Numbered from the stretch's first letter, positions 53,120 through 62,667 are shown. The stretch is DNA of 64,000 nt from Bacillus sp. S/N-304-OC-R1 (GCF_019749375.1 NZ_JACWFE010000020.1:1-64000); one strand, 5' to 3'. Notes: generated by a model not told the origin, from the letters alone. Made by a program: numbers and translations.

Positions 53120-54655
53120 ATGACAAATACCGATATTGTGCTCGAATTAAAGGGGATTACAAAACGGTTTCCTGGTGTAGTTGCGAATGACTCCATCAGC
53201 TTTCAGTTAAAGCGTGGAGAAATTCATGCATTGCTTGGGGAAAATGGTGCGGGAAAGTCTACCTTGATGAGTATTGTATTTGGGTTATATCAGCCAGATG
53301 AAGGCGAAATCTATGTTAATGGCAAGCCTGTCCTCATGGATAATCCCAATAAAGCAATTGACCTGGGAATCGGAATGGTCCATCAGCATTTTAAGCTGGT
53401 GGAGCCTTTTACGGTAACTGAAAATATTATTTTAGGCATGGAACCTAAGAATGGCGTAAAGATCGATATTAAAGGAGCCAGTCAAAAGGTTAGAGAGCTT
53501 TCTGAGCAATATCATCTGGATGTAGATCCTATGGCTACAATCGAGTCTATCAGTGTAGGGATGCAGCAGCGGGTCGAAATTATCAAAACGCTTTACCGCG
53601 GAGCTGATATTCTTATTTTTGATGAGCCAACAGCTGTTTTAACTCCACAGGAAATTAGTGAATTACTTGAGATCATGAGACGTCTGGTTGCTGAAGGGAA
53701 GTCCATTATTCTCATTACCCATAAATTAAAGGAAATCATGGAGATAGCGGATACGTGCACGATTATTAGACGAGGAAAAGTAATCGAAAGCTTAAAGGTG
53801 GCTAACACAAATCCTCAGGAACTCGCTGAAAAAATGGTAGGGAAGGCCGTTAAATTTAAAACAGAAAAACAAAAGGCACATCCCGAGAATGTTTTATTAG
53901 AAGTAAAAGATGTGGTCGTGCCTGGCGAAAAAGGAAAAAATGCAGTTAACCATTTGTCCTTTTCAGTGCGAGCTGGAGAGATCGTAGGTATTGCAGGTGT
54001 AGACGGAAATGGACAAACGGAATTAATCGAAGCGCTAACAGGGATGAGGCAAATTCAATCAGGAGATGTTTTACTCGAAGGGAAAAGCATCGTGAATCAT
54101 TCACCTCGCGACATTTATGAAGCGGGTGTCTCTCATATTCCTCAAGATCGCCATAAGCATGGTCTCGTTCTTGATTTTTCCGTCAGTGAAAACACTATTT
54201 TACAAACGTATTACCAAAAAGGGATTAGCCCAAATGGTTTTATTAATAAAAATGCAATGGATGATTTATCAGAGCGCCTAGTCAATGAATTTGACATCCG
54301 TACATCTGGCATAGAAACAAAGGTTAGGTCCATGTCAGGAGGAAATCAGCAAAAAATTATTATTGCGCGTGAAATTGATCGACACCCTCAAGTGTTAATT
54401 GCGGCACAGCCAACCCGTGGACTGGATGTTGGGGCGATAGAGTTTGTACATAAACAGCTTATTTCCCAGCGCGATCAAGGAAAAGCAGTACTCTTAATAT
54501 CCTTTGAGCTAGAGGAAATTTTAAATGTTTCTGATCGGATTCTTGTGCTGTTCGACGGGGAGATTGTAGGCGAAACAACTCCAGAAACGACGAGTGACCA
54601 GGAACTCGGCTTAATGATGGCAGGAAGACATGAAGGAGGGAGATTGGATGGATAA
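53120..54655 (+). CDS. nupO: Nucleoside ABC importer, double ATPase (NupO-like)
   Basis: About 511 residues with two fused ABC domains, as in sugar/nucleoside importers. Domain 1 has Walker A GENGAGKST and signature-region SVGMQQRVEI, Walker B LIFDEPTAVL. Domain 2 has a degenerate P-loop (GVDGNGQTE), SGGNQQK signature and AAQPTRGLDVG in place of a canonical Walker B. The ATG at 53120 has GGGAGG upstream. It overlaps the next gene by 8 bp. Confidence 0.92.
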   Translation: MTNTDIVLELKGITKRFPGVVANDSISFQLKRGEIHALLGENGAGKSTLMSIVFGLYQPDEGEIYVNGKPVLMDNPNKAIDLGIGMVHQHFKLVEPFTVTENIILGMEPKNGVKIDIKGASQKVRELSEQYHLDVDPMATIESISVGMQQRVEIIKTLYRGADILIFDEPTAVLTPQEISELLEIMRRLVAEGKSIILITHKLKEIMEIADTCTIIRRGKVIESLKVANTNPQELAEKMVGKAVKFKTEKQKAHPENVLLEVKDVVVPGEKGKNAVNHLSFSVRAGEIVGIAGVDGNGQTELIEALTGMRQIQSGDVLLEGKSIVNHSPRDIYEAGVSHIPQDRHKHGLVLDFSVSENTILQTYYQKGISPNGFINKNAMDDLSERLVNEFDIRTSGIETKVRSMSGGNQQKIIIAREIDRHPQVLIAAQPTRGLDVGAIEFVHKQLISQRDQGKAVLLISFELEEILNVSDRILVLFDGEIVGETTPETTSDQELGLMMAGRHEGGRLDG

Positions 54656-55718
54656 ATTATACAAGGGATTCAAGAGTGAGCCATTATTGGTTCCGATTGT
54701 TGCCATTATCATCGGCCTGCTCCTTGGTGCCATCATAATGTTTATTGGAGGCTATGATCCAATTTTAGCTTATCAATCGCTAGTAACGAAGATCTTTGGA
54801 AGCAGCTATGATATTGGGGAAGCGCTGCGCACGATCATTCCGCTTGTAATGAGCGGACTTGCAGTAGCCATTGCCTTTCGATCTGGTTTATTTAATATCG
54901 GGGTAGATGGACAAATTGTAATGGGTTCATTAGGTGCGCTCATTATTGGAACTAAATTAAATCTGCCTCCATTTTTACATGCGACATTAGCGGTATTATT
55001 TGGTGCCTTTTTAGGTGGAGTATGGGGAGCTTTAATTGGCTATATTAAGGCGAAAAGAGGAATAAATGAAGTTATTACGTCCATCATGTTCAACTTTATT
55101 GCTCTTTATATAAGCCAATTTCTTATTCGTGTTTTTATGGCGCAAGAAGGAACACAGCGCTCTGCCATGATTAAGGAATCAGCTAGTATTCAAATCGGCT
55201 GGCTGTCTGAGGCAATGGGCGGTGCGAGAATGCACTGGGGATTTTTTATTACGATCTTAGCGATTATTTTCTACCACATCTATTTAAATAAAACAAAATG
55301 GGGTTATGAGCTTCGCGCTGTTGGTCATAATCAGCATGCAGCACAATACGCAGGAATGAAGGTATCTAATGTAATTGTTCGGGCGATGTTTATTTCCGGT
55401 GTATTTGGCGGATTAATTGGAACCTTTGAGGTTTTAGGTGTTTTTAAATATGTGGCGATTAGCTCTACTACATCAGGAATTGGCTTTGATGGGATTGCGG
55501 TAGCGTTGCTTGGAGGAAACTCGGCTCTAGGTGTCTTATTATCCGGCATTTTAATAGGTGCACTCACATACGGATCACAAGGCATGAGCTTTGGAGCGAA
55601 TGTACCAGGAGAAATTATTCGAATGGTTATCGGATTTATCATTTTCTTCGTTGCTGCACCGGGAATTGTGAGGACATTCTTCCCATCAGCAAAAAAGAAA
55701 TCTAAGAAGGAGGCGTAG
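54648..55718 (+). CDS. nupP: Nucleoside ABC importer permease (NupP-like)
   Basis: About 356 residues, eight to ten membrane segments, branched-chain/ribose permease type (AFRSGLFNIGVDGQIVMGSLG about residue 80; GHNQHAAQYAGMKV about 225). The ATG at 54648 has GGAGGGAG 6-8 nt upstream and overlaps the ATPase gene. Confidence 0.9.
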   Translation: MDKLYKGFKSEPLLVPIVAIIIGLLLGAIIMFIGGYDPILAYQSLVTKIFGSSYDIGEALRTIIPLVMSGLAVAIAFRSGLFNIGVDGQIVMGSLGALIIGTKLNLPPFLHATLAVLFGAFLGGVWGALIGYIKAKRGINEVITSIMFNFIALYISQFLIRVFMAQEGTQRSAMIKESASIQIGWLSEAMGGARMHWGFFITILAIIFYHIYLNKTKWGYELRAVGHNQHAAQYAGMKVSNVIVRAMFISGVFGGLIGTFEVLGVFKYVAISSTTSGIGFDGIAVALLGGNSALGVLLSGILIGALTYGSQGMSFGANVPGEIIRMVIGFIIFFVAAPGIVRTFFPSAKKKSKKEA

Positions 55719-55721
55719 CAT

Positions 55722-56672
55722 ATGGAGGTCATCAGTAATCTTCTTAGTGGCATGTTGGTTTTCTCTACCGCATTTATTTTTGCCGCACTCGGGGGGCTTA
55801 TCTCGGAACGATCAGGCGTTATTAATATTGGTCTTGAGGGATTTATGGTTTCAGGGGCCTTCTTTTCAGCGGTCATCTCGTATTATGCTGAAACGGCAGG
55901 ATTCGGTGCTCTTTCTCCTTGGCTTGGTTTGCTTGGAGCATTTATTTTTACGGTCATCTTTTCAAGTATTCACGCCGTAGCATCCATTAAATATAAAGCG
56001 AATCAAGTTGTGAGTGGGGTAGTAATTAATATTCTTGCTGCAAGCTCAACCTTCTTTTTAGTAAAGATGATTTTTGAAGGATCAGCTGAAACGCCAATGT
56101 TAACAGAAGTGTTTCATAAGGTGCACATTCCTTATTTAAGTGATATTCCGTTTATAGGGAACGTAATATTTTCCGCTTATCCAACTACGTATCTTGCCAT
56201 TTTATTAGTGATCGTTATTTTCTTTATTCTATTTAGAACTCCAAGCGGTTTGAGACTTCGTGCTGTTGGAGAACATCCAAGTGCTGCGGATACGGCTGGA
56301 ATTAAAGTGGAACGGATACGTTATATGGCGGTTATTTTTAGCGGTTCTCTTGCGGCGTTAGGCGGAGCGACCATTGTTCTTACTTCTAATAGTAACTTTG
56401 CTTTTAATACGATTTCAGGTCAAGGGTATATTGCCCTTGCAGCCGTTATTTTTGGAAAATGGCATCCGGTTGGTGCCATGCTTGCGGCCTTATTTTTTGG
56501 CTTAGCTCAAGCTGTGAAGGACCAATTCCAAATATTAGAGTTTGCTAAACATATTCCAACTGAATTTTTCTATATGCTTCCATACCTGTTAACGTTGCTT
56601 GTCCTTATTGTTACAGGAAAAGCTCGTGCACCAAAAGCGCTGGGAGAGCCTTATGACGTTGGAAAACGATAA
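55722..56672 (+). CDS. nupQ: Nucleoside ABC importer permease (NupQ-like)
   Basis: 316 residues, the second permease of the same type (ISERSGVINIGLEGFMVSGAF about residue 28; GEHPSAADTAGIKVERIRY about 185). Three bp separate it from nupP. It completes a nupNOPQ order identical to that known from B. subtilis for guanosine and other nucleosides. A terminator follows. Confidence 0.9.
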   Translation: MEVISNLLSGMLVFSTAFIFAALGGLISERSGVINIGLEGFMVSGAFFSAVISYYAETAGFGALSPWLGLLGAFIFTVIFSSIHAVASIKYKANQVVSGVVINILAASSTFFLVKMIFEGSAETPMLTEVFHKVHIPYLSDIPFIGNVIFSAYPTTYLAILLVIVIFFILFRTPSGLRLRAVGEHPSAADTAGIKVERIRYMAVIFSGSLAALGGATIVLTSNSNFAFNTISGQGYIALAAVIFGKWHPVGAMLAALFFGLAQAVKDQFQILEFAKHIPTEFFYMLPYLLTLLVLIVTGKARAPKALGEPYDVGKR

Positions 56673-56690
56673 GTATTTTCCTTATGGATA

Positions 56691-56726
56691 AAGGCTGGAG
56701 GTCAGTGAGACATCCAGCTTTTATTT
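56691..56726 (+). terminator. Terminator of nupNOPQ
   Basis: AAGGCTGGA (56691-56699) pairs with TCCAGCTTT (56713-56721), followed by a T-rich tail. Confidence 0.8.
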
Positions 56727-56758
56727 AGTTTTTTTAGTGGAAAGAGGTGAATGACGAA

Positions 56759-58045
56759 TTGATCAAACAATTTAATCAGTGGTTTCATCTTCAGGAAGAA
56801 GGTACAAGTATCCGTACGGAGATGATGGCAGGCCTCACTTCGTTTATCACAGTTGCCTATATCATAGTAGTAAATGGAGCGATTTTACATTTGGCAGGCA
56901 TGCCGTATGAAGCTGTGACTCTTGCAACAGTCATTTGTTCCTTTTTAGGATGCATGCTTTTAGCCTTTTGGGCAAACTCGCCTCTTATTATCGTTCCAGG
57001 GATGGGGGACAATGCGTTTTTTGTTTTTACCCTCGTGTTATCATTTGGACTTTCATGGCAGCAGGCCCTTGCCGTTGTTCTGATAGCTGGCATCGTGTTT
57101 GCGATAACAGCTGTTACGAAAGTGGCTGTTTATTTATCTACCTCTATTCCGACAACGATGATACATGCTATGACAGCTGGTATTGGTTTATTTATTGCTT
57201 TTTTAGGCTTGAAGAATGGAGGAGTTATTGTCGCGAGTGAAGGAACCTTTGTGACACTTGCGAAAATCACCGACCCTTACGCATTGACTACCTTATTGAC
57301 TTTGATCATTTTAGTGCCATTGTTTCAGAAGAATATCAAGGGGAACTTTTTAATAGGAATCTTGATCGGTACCCTTATTGGGGCTTTGTTTGGGATTGTC
57401 GACTTTTCGAAATTAAAGGACTTTCATTTTTCGTTTAGTGGGTATGGGGAGATTTTCTTAGCAGCTGACTTTAGTAAGCTCGGGACGTTTCACTTTTGGA
57501 CAGCCGTATTTTCGCTCTCGATGGTCATCATTTTTCAAAATATGGGTGCACAGTTAGGTATGCTTCCAGATAAAGCGAAATTTCGAAAGTCCTTTCAAGC
57601 TTTATCATTCTCGATTATGGGGGCAGGTCTGTTTGGATCAAGTCCAACGACAACTGCTGCTGAGGCTGCTACTGGGATTGCTGCTGGCGGCAGAACGGGT
57701 TTAACTGCATTTACAACAGGGATTCTTTTTATTCCAGCCTTATTCCTGACTCCGCTATTTAAAATTATACCTAATAGCGCGATTGCTCCCGTATTAATTA
57801 TTGTAGGCTGTTTAATGGTGCAATCGATAAAAGAGATACCATTTAATGATTTTACAGAGGCTTTTCCAGCTTATTTGATGCTTGCGATCATGCCGCTATC
57901 CTTTAATATTGCCAATGGCATTGCTTTCGGTTTTATCGCTTATCCGATTCTGAAATGGGCAACTGGAAGATTAAAGGAAGTAACAGTGACTATGTATGTG
58001 ATTGCGATTTTCTTTCTTTTATACTTTATATTAGGTGCTTTTTAA
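56759..58045 (+). CDS. AzgA-type purine permease (NCS2 superfamily, PbuG/PbuO-like)
   Basis: About 428 residues. AzgA-family landmarks are GTSIRTEMMAGLTSFITVAY at the N-terminus, MGDNAFFVFTLVLSFG (about residue 82) and the GSSPTTTAAEAATGIAAGGR motif (about 300). It imports hypoxanthine, guanine or adenine with H+. No purine riboswitch precedes it, unlike B. subtilis pbuG. The start is uncertain: TTG at 56759 has AGAGGTG 9 nt upstream; the GTG at 56747 is inside that site. It lies just behind the nupNOPQ terminator. Confidence 0.85.
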   Translation: MIKQFNQWFHLQEEGTSIRTEMMAGLTSFITVAYIIVVNGAILHLAGMPYEAVTLATVICSFLGCMLLAFWANSPLIIVPGMGDNAFFVFTLVLSFGLSWQQALAVVLIAGIVFAITAVTKVAVYLSTSIPTTMIHAMTAGIGLFIAFLGLKNGGVIVASEGTFVTLAKITDPYALTTLLTLIILVPLFQKNIKGNFLIGILIGTLIGALFGIVDFSKLKDFHFSFSGYGEIFLAADFSKLGTFHFWTAVFSLSMVIIFQNMGAQLGMLPDKAKFRKSFQALSFSIMGAGLFGSSPTTTAAEAATGIAAGGRTGLTAFTTGILFIPALFLTPLFKIIPNSAIAPVLIIVGCLMVQSIKEIPFNDFTEAFPAYLMLAIMPLSFNIANGIAFGFIAYPILKWATGRLKEVTVTMYVIAIFFLLYFILGAF

Positions 58046-58046
58046 T

Positions 58047-58076
58047 GGCGATTGGAATGGATCCAATCGCCTTTTC
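58047..58076 (+). terminator. Terminator of the AzgA-type gene
   Basis: GGCGATTGGA (58047-58056) pairs with TCCAATCGCC (58062-58071), followed by TTTT. Confidence 0.85.
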
Positions 58077-58159
58077 CGATAAGATTTTCTTATAGATCTC
58101 TATTATAACTGCCGAATTTCCATTATCTTCTTGCTGATCTATAATGAAGGGAGTGGAAG

Positions 58160-58906
58160 GTGGTCATCGGAATGGAATATATCGTACTCTTTTTTATCGG
58201 GATCTGTGCAACGACGCTTGGCACACTTGCTGGAGGAGGCGGACTTATTAGCCTGCCAGCTATGCTATTAATGGGGGTTCCGGTTCATTCTGCGATTGGT
58301 GCTAATAAAGTGTCGAATAGCTTTAGCTCATTCTCTAGCTTCTTTCATCTTTACAAGAGAAAGCAAGTTTCAATGAAGAAATCAATTTGGATGATACCGG
58401 TCAGTTTGGCAGGAGGAATAAGCGGCGGCCTCATCGCATCAAGGCTATCAGAGGCCAATATGTATATAATAGCTATCATCCTGCTTATTTTTGCTTTTAT
58501 TACGTCCTTTATTAAAAAGGGGGATTTTACTGGTGAAGAGTCATTTGTTTTAAATAAAAAAAGCATTCCGGGCCTTTACGGAATTGGTCTTTATGATGGC
58601 CTTTTTGGTCCTGGTTCTGGAACGTTAATGCTCTATTTGTTCGGATATTTAAATGTGGCGTATATACAAGCTGTAGCGTTGGTGCGTCTTGCTACTTTTT
58701 CAAGCTGTCTAGGTGCATCGATTTCCTATATTGCCAGCGGTAAAGTCATTTGGCCATTAACCCTTGTACTCTTGCTAGGGTCATTAACGGGTGCCCAAAT
58801 AGGCGTACGGATTGCTCAGAAATTAAAACCCCATCAGATTAAGCCTATTCTTCGTGTTGTTACTGTGGCATTAATTATTCAAATATTTGTTGAGAATTTT
58901 CGCTAA
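58160..58906 (+). CDS. TSUP-family (TauE/SafE) membrane permease
   Basis: 248 residues with about eight membrane segments in two repeats; the family-type glycine-rich openings are TLGTLAGGGGLISLPAML (about residue 19) and GLYDGLFGPGSGTLM (about 140). Members carry sulfite, sulfoacetate, taurine-derived or other organic anions outward or inward; the substrate here is unknown. A GTG at 58160 and an ATG at 58172 are both possible starts; the purine-rich site GGGAGTGGAAGG favours 58160. Single gene. Confidence 0.8.
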   Translation: MVIGMEYIVLFFIGICATTLGTLAGGGGLISLPAMLLMGVPVHSAIGANKVSNSFSSFSSFFHLYKRKQVSMKKSIWMIPVSLAGGISGGLIASRLSEANMYIIAIILLIFAFITSFIKKGDFTGEESFVLNKKSIPGLYGIGLYDGLFGPGSGTLMLYLFGYLNVAYIQAVALVRLATFSSCLGASISYIASGKVIWPLTLVLLLGSLTGAQIGVRIAQKLKPHQIKPILRVVTVALIIQIFVENFR

Positions 58907-58910
58907 TATA

Positions 58911-58945
58911 GAAAGCACACCCCTCTAGGGATGTGCTTTCTTTCA
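58911..58945. terminator. Bidirectional terminator
   Basis: GAAAGCACA (58911-58919) pairs with TGTGCTTTC (58932-58940). It ends the TSUP gene and the convergent dapA. Confidence 0.85.
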
Positions 58946-58947
58946 AA

Positions 58948-59835
58948 TTATCCACAATTCACAGGATGTACTGTTTTTATTACGTCTTGCAATGCGTTAA
59001 TTTCATCATTATTTAAAGGAACTAATGGAAGACGGACTCCGCCAACATGGATGCCTTGTAAATTAAGGGCTGCTTTCACCGGTGTTGGATTAGGGGATGT
59101 GAATAAAGCCTTCATGATTGGAAGCAGCTGACGATGTGCGGCTGCTGCAGCTTGGAGCTCACCTTTTTTAAAGTTGTTAATCATTTCTTGCATTTCATTG
59201 CCGATGATATGGGAAGCAACTGAAATAATTCCTGTTCCGCCAATGGCTAACACCGGTAAGGTTAAGCCGTCGTCTCCGCTGTACAGTGAGAAATTTTCCG
59301 GTGTTCCACTAATAATTTGTGCCATTGCATCTAAGTCTCCACTAGCTTCCTTAATGGCTACAATATTTTCAATCTCAGATAATCTAACGACAGTTTCAAC
59401 TGCCATATTTACCGCGCTGCGGCCTGGAATATTATAAAGCATAACAGGTAAGGAAGTGGATTCAGCGATTGCTTTAAAATGCTGATACATGCCCTCCTGA
59501 GATGGCTTGTTATAGTATGGAGTTACAAGCATAATGCCGTCGACTCCGGCTTCTTCCGCTTTTTTAGTTAAGCTAATAGAAGCTCTTGTATTATTGGAAC
59601 CTGTACCAGCAATAACCGGCACTCGTCCGCCAACAACCTCAACAACAAATTTAAATAGTGCAACTTTTTCCTCTTCTGTTAAAGTCGGCGATTCACCTGT
59701 AGTTCCTGCAACAACTAATCCATCTGAACCATTTGCAATTAAATGGTTTACTAAATGTCTTGCAGCTTCAAAATCTACCTCACCGTTATGATCGAATGGC
59801 GTCACCATTGCCGTTAACACTTGACCGAAATTCAT
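58948..59835 (-). CDS. dapA: 4-hydroxy-tetrahydrodipicolinate synthase
   Basis: 295 residues of the DapA aldolase fold. Landmarks are the pyruvate-site GTTGESPTLTEEEK (about residue 44), MLVTPYYNKPSQEG (about 100) with the catalytic tyrosine (about 134, in MLYNIPGRS) and the Schiff-base lysine in IVAIKEASGD (about 162). It condenses pyruvate with aspartate semialdehyde, the entry to lysine and dipicolinate. The ribosome binding site is weak (AAGGGTG). It stands alone, without dapB or an aspartokinase gene nearby, behind a lysine riboswitch, so this copy serves lysine-controlled synthesis. Confidence 0.9.
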   Translation of the reverse strand: MNFGQVLTAMVTPFDHNGEVDFEAARHLVNHLIANGSDGLVVAGTTGESPTLTEEEKVALFKFVVEVVGGRVPVIAGTGSNNTRASISLTKKAEEAGVDGIMLVTPYYNKPSQEGMYQHFKAIAESTSLPVMLYNIPGRSAVNMAVETVVRLSEIENIVAIKEASGDLDAMAQIISGTPENFSLYSGDDGLTLPVLAIGGTGIISVASHIIGNEMQEMINNFKKGELQAAAAAHRQLLPIMKALFTSPNPTPVKAALNLQGIHVGGVRLPLVPLNNDEINALQDVIKTVHPVNCG

Positions 59836-59904
59836 AACTTACACACCCTTTTTTAATTTTTTATTTTAAAAAATAGAGGTGGCAGGGCAATTTCAAACTA
59901 AACG

Positions 59905-59936
59905 CAAAAAAGCAACAACGAGGGACTCGCTGTTGC
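59905..59936 (-). terminator. Terminator of the lysine riboswitch
   Basis: GCAACAGCGAG and CTCGTTGTTGC arms (59912-59936) with a GTCC-like loop, followed on the minus strand by six T residues. It lies between the aptamer and dapA. Confidence 0.85.
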
Positions 59937-59972
59937 AGTAGAAACAATATACGAAAACAATCGTCGTTTCTT

Positions 59973-60147
59973 GTGCGATAGCCCTCCATATAGTCACCTA
60001 TATGACAGTCCTGTATTTATTCAACACAGGCCCAGCTTTAAGAACATGAGATTCCTAAAACTTCGGCAAATTCCCCTTTCGACAATCATCGATGGACCTC
60101 ATCATCCTCCGATTGTGTACTGATGGTTTTTGCTCCTCTATCCTCAC
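59973..60147 (-). ncRNA. Lysine riboswitch (L-box)
   Basis: Read on the minus strand, the leader shows the conserved L-box order: GTGAGGATAGAGG at the 5' side, GGGGAATTTGCCGAAG, the AGCTGGGCCTGT segment, ACAGGACTGTCA, TAGGTGACTATATGG and GGAGGGCTATCGCAC closing P1. Lysine binding favours the terminator at 59905-59936 and turns dapA off. The promoter is TTGAAA (60215-60210), a 17-bp spacer and TATATT (60192-60187). With the terminator this accounts for the whole 417-bp gap upstream of dapA. Confidence 0.93.
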
Positions 60148-60186
60148 TTCAAAAAGATCTTGAAATAAGAAATATTAATTTAATCT

Positions 60187-60215
60187 AATATAACTGAAAG
60201 TTTGTTTTATTTCAA
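60187..60215 (-). promoter_or_regulatory. Promoter of the dapA leader
   Basis: Minus-strand TTGAAA (60215-60210) and TATATT (60192-60187) separated by 17 bp; transcription would begin about 30 nt before the lysine aptamer. Confidence 0.7.
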
Positions 60216-60252
60216 GGCTTATTTAGAAATATATTTCCAGTAGTCTGAATTT

Positions 60253-60999
60253 CTATTTTAACACTCGATTTAAGAAGGCTTTTGTCCGATCAAATTGTGG
60301 ATTTGTAAATAATTCATCCGGGTGCCCTGATTCAGCAATTTCTCCGTTATCCATAAACAGAACTTTATTAGCGACTTCTTTCGCAAAGCCCATTTCATGT
60401 GTAACAACAATCATCGTCATTTGTTCTTCTGCGAGATTTTTCATCACTTGAAGAACTTCTCCAGTTAATTCAGGGTCTAAGGCTGAAGTGGGCTCATCGA
60501 ATAATAAAATTTCAGGCTCCATCATTAACGCACGTGCAATTGCCACTCGTTGTTTTTGTCCGCCTGAAAGGTTTCCGGGATACACAGAGGCTTTATCGGC
60601 TAGCCCGATTTTTTCCAATATCTCCATGCTTCGCTTTTGGAGAGTTTCGGGAGATTCCTTTTTCACCATTTTCGGTGCAATTTCTAAATTTTCTTTTACC
60701 GTTAGATGAGGGAAGAGGTTGAAGTGCTGAAATACCATCCCCATTTTAGCGGTAATACGGTTGATTTCCTGGGGTTTTGAGTAAACTCCATCTTTTACAA
60801 GGAAATCTCCATCAATACAAATGCTGCCGCCGTTGATTTCCTCAAGATGAATAAGGCTTCGAAGCATTGTGCTTTTTCCTGAACCTGATGGACCGATTAC
60901 AGCGATCACATCGTTTTTATGAACATCAAACGTAATTTGTTTTAGCACGTTTAGATTTCCGAATGATTTTTTTAGGTTAGAGACTTCTATGATAGCCAT
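60253..60999 (-). CDS. Polar amino-acid ABC importer, ATPase
   Basis: About 248 residues. Walker [11 protein letters not shown]-loop [11 protein letters not shown], signature LSGGQKQR, Walker [15 protein letters not shown] and H-loop VVTHEMGFA are all intact, the typical GlnQ/TcyC-class ATPase. The start at 60999 is preferred (AAGGA 9 nt upstream); a TTG at 61008 lies closer to the site. It lies 14 bp behind the permease gene in a three-gene operon. Amino acid specificity is unknown. Confidence 0.9.
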   Translation of the reverse strand: MAIIEVSNLKKSFGNLNVLKQITFDVHKNDVIAVIGPSGSGKSTMLRSLIHLEEINGGSICIDGDFLVKDGVYSKPQEINRITAKMGMVFQHFNLFPHLTVKENLEIAPKMVKKESPETLQKRSMEILEKIGLADKASVYPGNLSGGQKQRVAIARALMMEPEILLFDEPTSALDPELTGEVLQVMKNLAEEQMTMIVVTHEMGFAKEVANKVLFMDNGEIAESGHPDELFTNPQFDRTKAFLNRVLK

Positions 61000-61013
61000 C
61001 GATATCAATCCTT

Positions 61014-61667
61014 CTATTCAAATTTATAGCGTCGCTCGAGCCATTTAAAAAATAATGTTAATACAAGTGTAATCAACAGATAAATAACTCCCGCAAGGAA
61101 AAACGGCACGATGGTGAAGTCACGGTTGACGGCTGTCTGAGCGAAGTGAAGCAGCTCCGGAACAGCGACAGCATAGAGCAGTGCGGTATCTTTTACAAGC
61201 GTGACAGATTCATTCGAAACCGCCGGTAAAGCAATACGGAACATTTGCGGCAAGATAATTCGTGTCGTTGTCTGCCATTTATTCAATCCAAGAACCTGTG
61301 AAGCCTCGTACTGCCCCTTGTCAATCGCTAAAAGTCCGCCACGGAATATTTCAGCAAAATAAGCAGCGTAGTTCAAAATAAATCCTAAGCATGCCGCAAC
61401 AAAACGATCTAACACTAGATATTCTCCGATGACAGGGATTAATGGCAAGCCGAAGCAGATAAACAATAGCTGCAGCAATAGAGGGGTTCCACGCATCACA
61501 TAAATATAAACCTGTGCAAGCCAAGATATCGGTTTTATACTGCTTTTTACAGCTAGTGTAAGTAGAAATCCTAAAGGAATAGATACGATAATTGCAATAA
61601 TAAATAATAGAATAGTCATCTGAGCCCCTTCAAGCATGGGCTTAAGGATGGTTAGGATATAGTCCAT
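61014..61667 (-). CDS. Polar amino-acid ABC importer, permease
   Basis: About 217 residues with five membrane segments, HisM/GlnP class, with an EAA-like loop ([20 protein letters not shown], about residues 120-140). The ATG at 61667 has GGAGG 7 nt upstream; an upstream TTG/ATG frame lacks a site. Middle gene of the operon. Confidence 0.88.
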   Translation of the reverse strand: MDYILTILKPMLEGAQMTILLFIIAIIVSIPLGFLLTLAVKSSIKPISWLAQVYIYVMRGTPLLLQLLFICFGLPLIPVIGEYLVLDRFVAACLGFILNYAAYFAEIFRGGLLAIDKGQYEASQVLGLNKWQTTTRIILPQMFRIALPAVSNESVTLVKDTALLYAVAVPELLHFAQTAVNRDFTIVPFFLAGVIYLLITLVLTLFFKWLERRYKFE

Positions 61668-61687
61668 ATAGTATTCCTCCAAAAACA

Positions 61688-61715
61688 AAACAGGCTTTCC
61701 TAGGGAAACCCTGTT
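61688..61715 (-). other. Intercistronic stem-loop behind the binding-protein gene
   Basis: AAACAGG-C-TTTCC pairs with GGAAA-C-CCTGTTT in the 70-bp gap between the binding protein and the permease. On the minus strand it is followed by TTTTG TTTTT, so it may act as a partial terminator that lowers permease and ATPase expression. Confidence 0.65.
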
Positions 61716-61737
61716 TGCTTCATTTTTGTTTCTCCAA

Positions 61738-62514
61738 TTAATTTAAAACTTTGTTTTCACCAAACCACTTTTCAGAGATTTTAGCAGCTGTTCCATCTTT
61801 GCTTAACTCATCGAGAGCTTTTTGCAGGTCGTTCAATAATTGGTCGTTTCCTTTTTTCACACCGATTCCATATTCTTCTGGTGCAAGTGTTTCATCAAGA
61901 AGCTTATAGGTTCCTTCTTCTTGAGACATATAGTAGTTAATAACAACTTCATCAATAATAACGGCATCTACGCGGCCGGCTTTTAAGTCGCTAAGTGCAA
62001 GTACGTTATCTGCATATTCTGAAACTGATTTGATTTTGTCTTTAAGCGGGCTAGCATCTAGTGCATCAGATGCAGATGATAGACCTTGAAGGCCAATTAC
62101 TTTGCCTGTTAAATCATCAAGAGATTTGATATTAGAATCCGATTTAGTAACGATCACCTGTGCGTTTGCTAAGTATGGCTTTGTGAAAAGTACCATTTTT
62201 TTACGCTTATCAGTAATGGTATACCCATTCCAGATAAGGTCAATTCGTCCGCTGCTCAATTCTGATTCTTTTGTTTTCCAATCGATTGGCTGGAACTTAG
62301 GTGTTTTCCCCATTTTTTCAACAGCTGCTTTTGCGTAGTCAATATCAAACCCAACAAGATTATTATCCTTATCTCGAAAGCCTAATGGAGCAAATTTATC
62401 ATCAACGCCAATAATTATTTCATTATCTTTATCTTTTGCACCGTTTGAAGAACATCCAGTTAATATAGCAAAAACTGTTAAGAACGCTAGAATAATAGCT
62501 GTATATCGTTTCAT
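61738..62514 (-). CDS. Polar amino-acid ABC importer, binding lipoprotein
   Basis: 258 residues. The lipobox is LTGC (Cys about 20), followed by family 3 solute-binding segments: IGVDDKFAPLGFRDKDNNLVG (broken near 40), DLIWNGYTITDKRKKM (about 94) and GKVIGLQGLSSASDAL (about 138). The residues suggest a polar amino acid ligand, possibly cystine-like or cationic, but this cannot be settled by eye. AAAGGAGA precedes the ATG. First gene of the operon. Confidence 0.88.
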   Translation of the reverse strand: MKRYTAIILAFLTVFAILTGCSSNGAKDKDNEIIIGVDDKFAPLGFRDKDNNLVGFDIDYAKAAVEKMGKTPKFQPIDWKTKESELSSGRIDLIWNGYTITDKRKKMVLFTKPYLANAQVIVTKSDSNIKSLDDLTGKVIGLQGLSSASDALDASPLKDKIKSVSEYADNVLALSDLKAGRVDAVIIDEVVINYYMSQEEGTYKLLDETLAPEEYGIGVKKGNDQLLNDLQKALDELSKDGTAAKISEKWFGENKVLN

Positions 62515-62559
62515 CAGAAGTAATCTCCTTTTGTTAAAATCCTTTAGTGCGTTACCATA

Positions 62560-62579
62560 TTATCATGATAGCATGATAA
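62560..62579. promoter_or_regulatory. Inverted repeat upstream of the amino-acid ABC operon
   Basis: TTATCATG-ATAG-CATGATAA, perfect 8-bp arms around 4 bp, 46 bp upstream of the binding-protein start. A likely operator for an unidentified regulator. Confidence 0.5.
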
Positions 62580-62667
62580 AACAGAAAAAGTAAATAGAAA
62601 TATTAGGAGATTTTATTCTAGTAGAAAAGTATTTTAGTGTGTGATTCTCGTTTTAGGGCAAAAGAAA

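Noticed and set aside
55331-55876. 181-codon minus-strand open frame
   Set aside because: Antisense shadow spanning the nupP-nupQ junction; composition mirrors membrane-protein codons and no start signal is present.
56673-56758. Purine riboswitch before the AzgA-type permease gene
   Set aside because: The region holds only the nupNOPQ terminator; none of the conserved purine aptamer loops is present.
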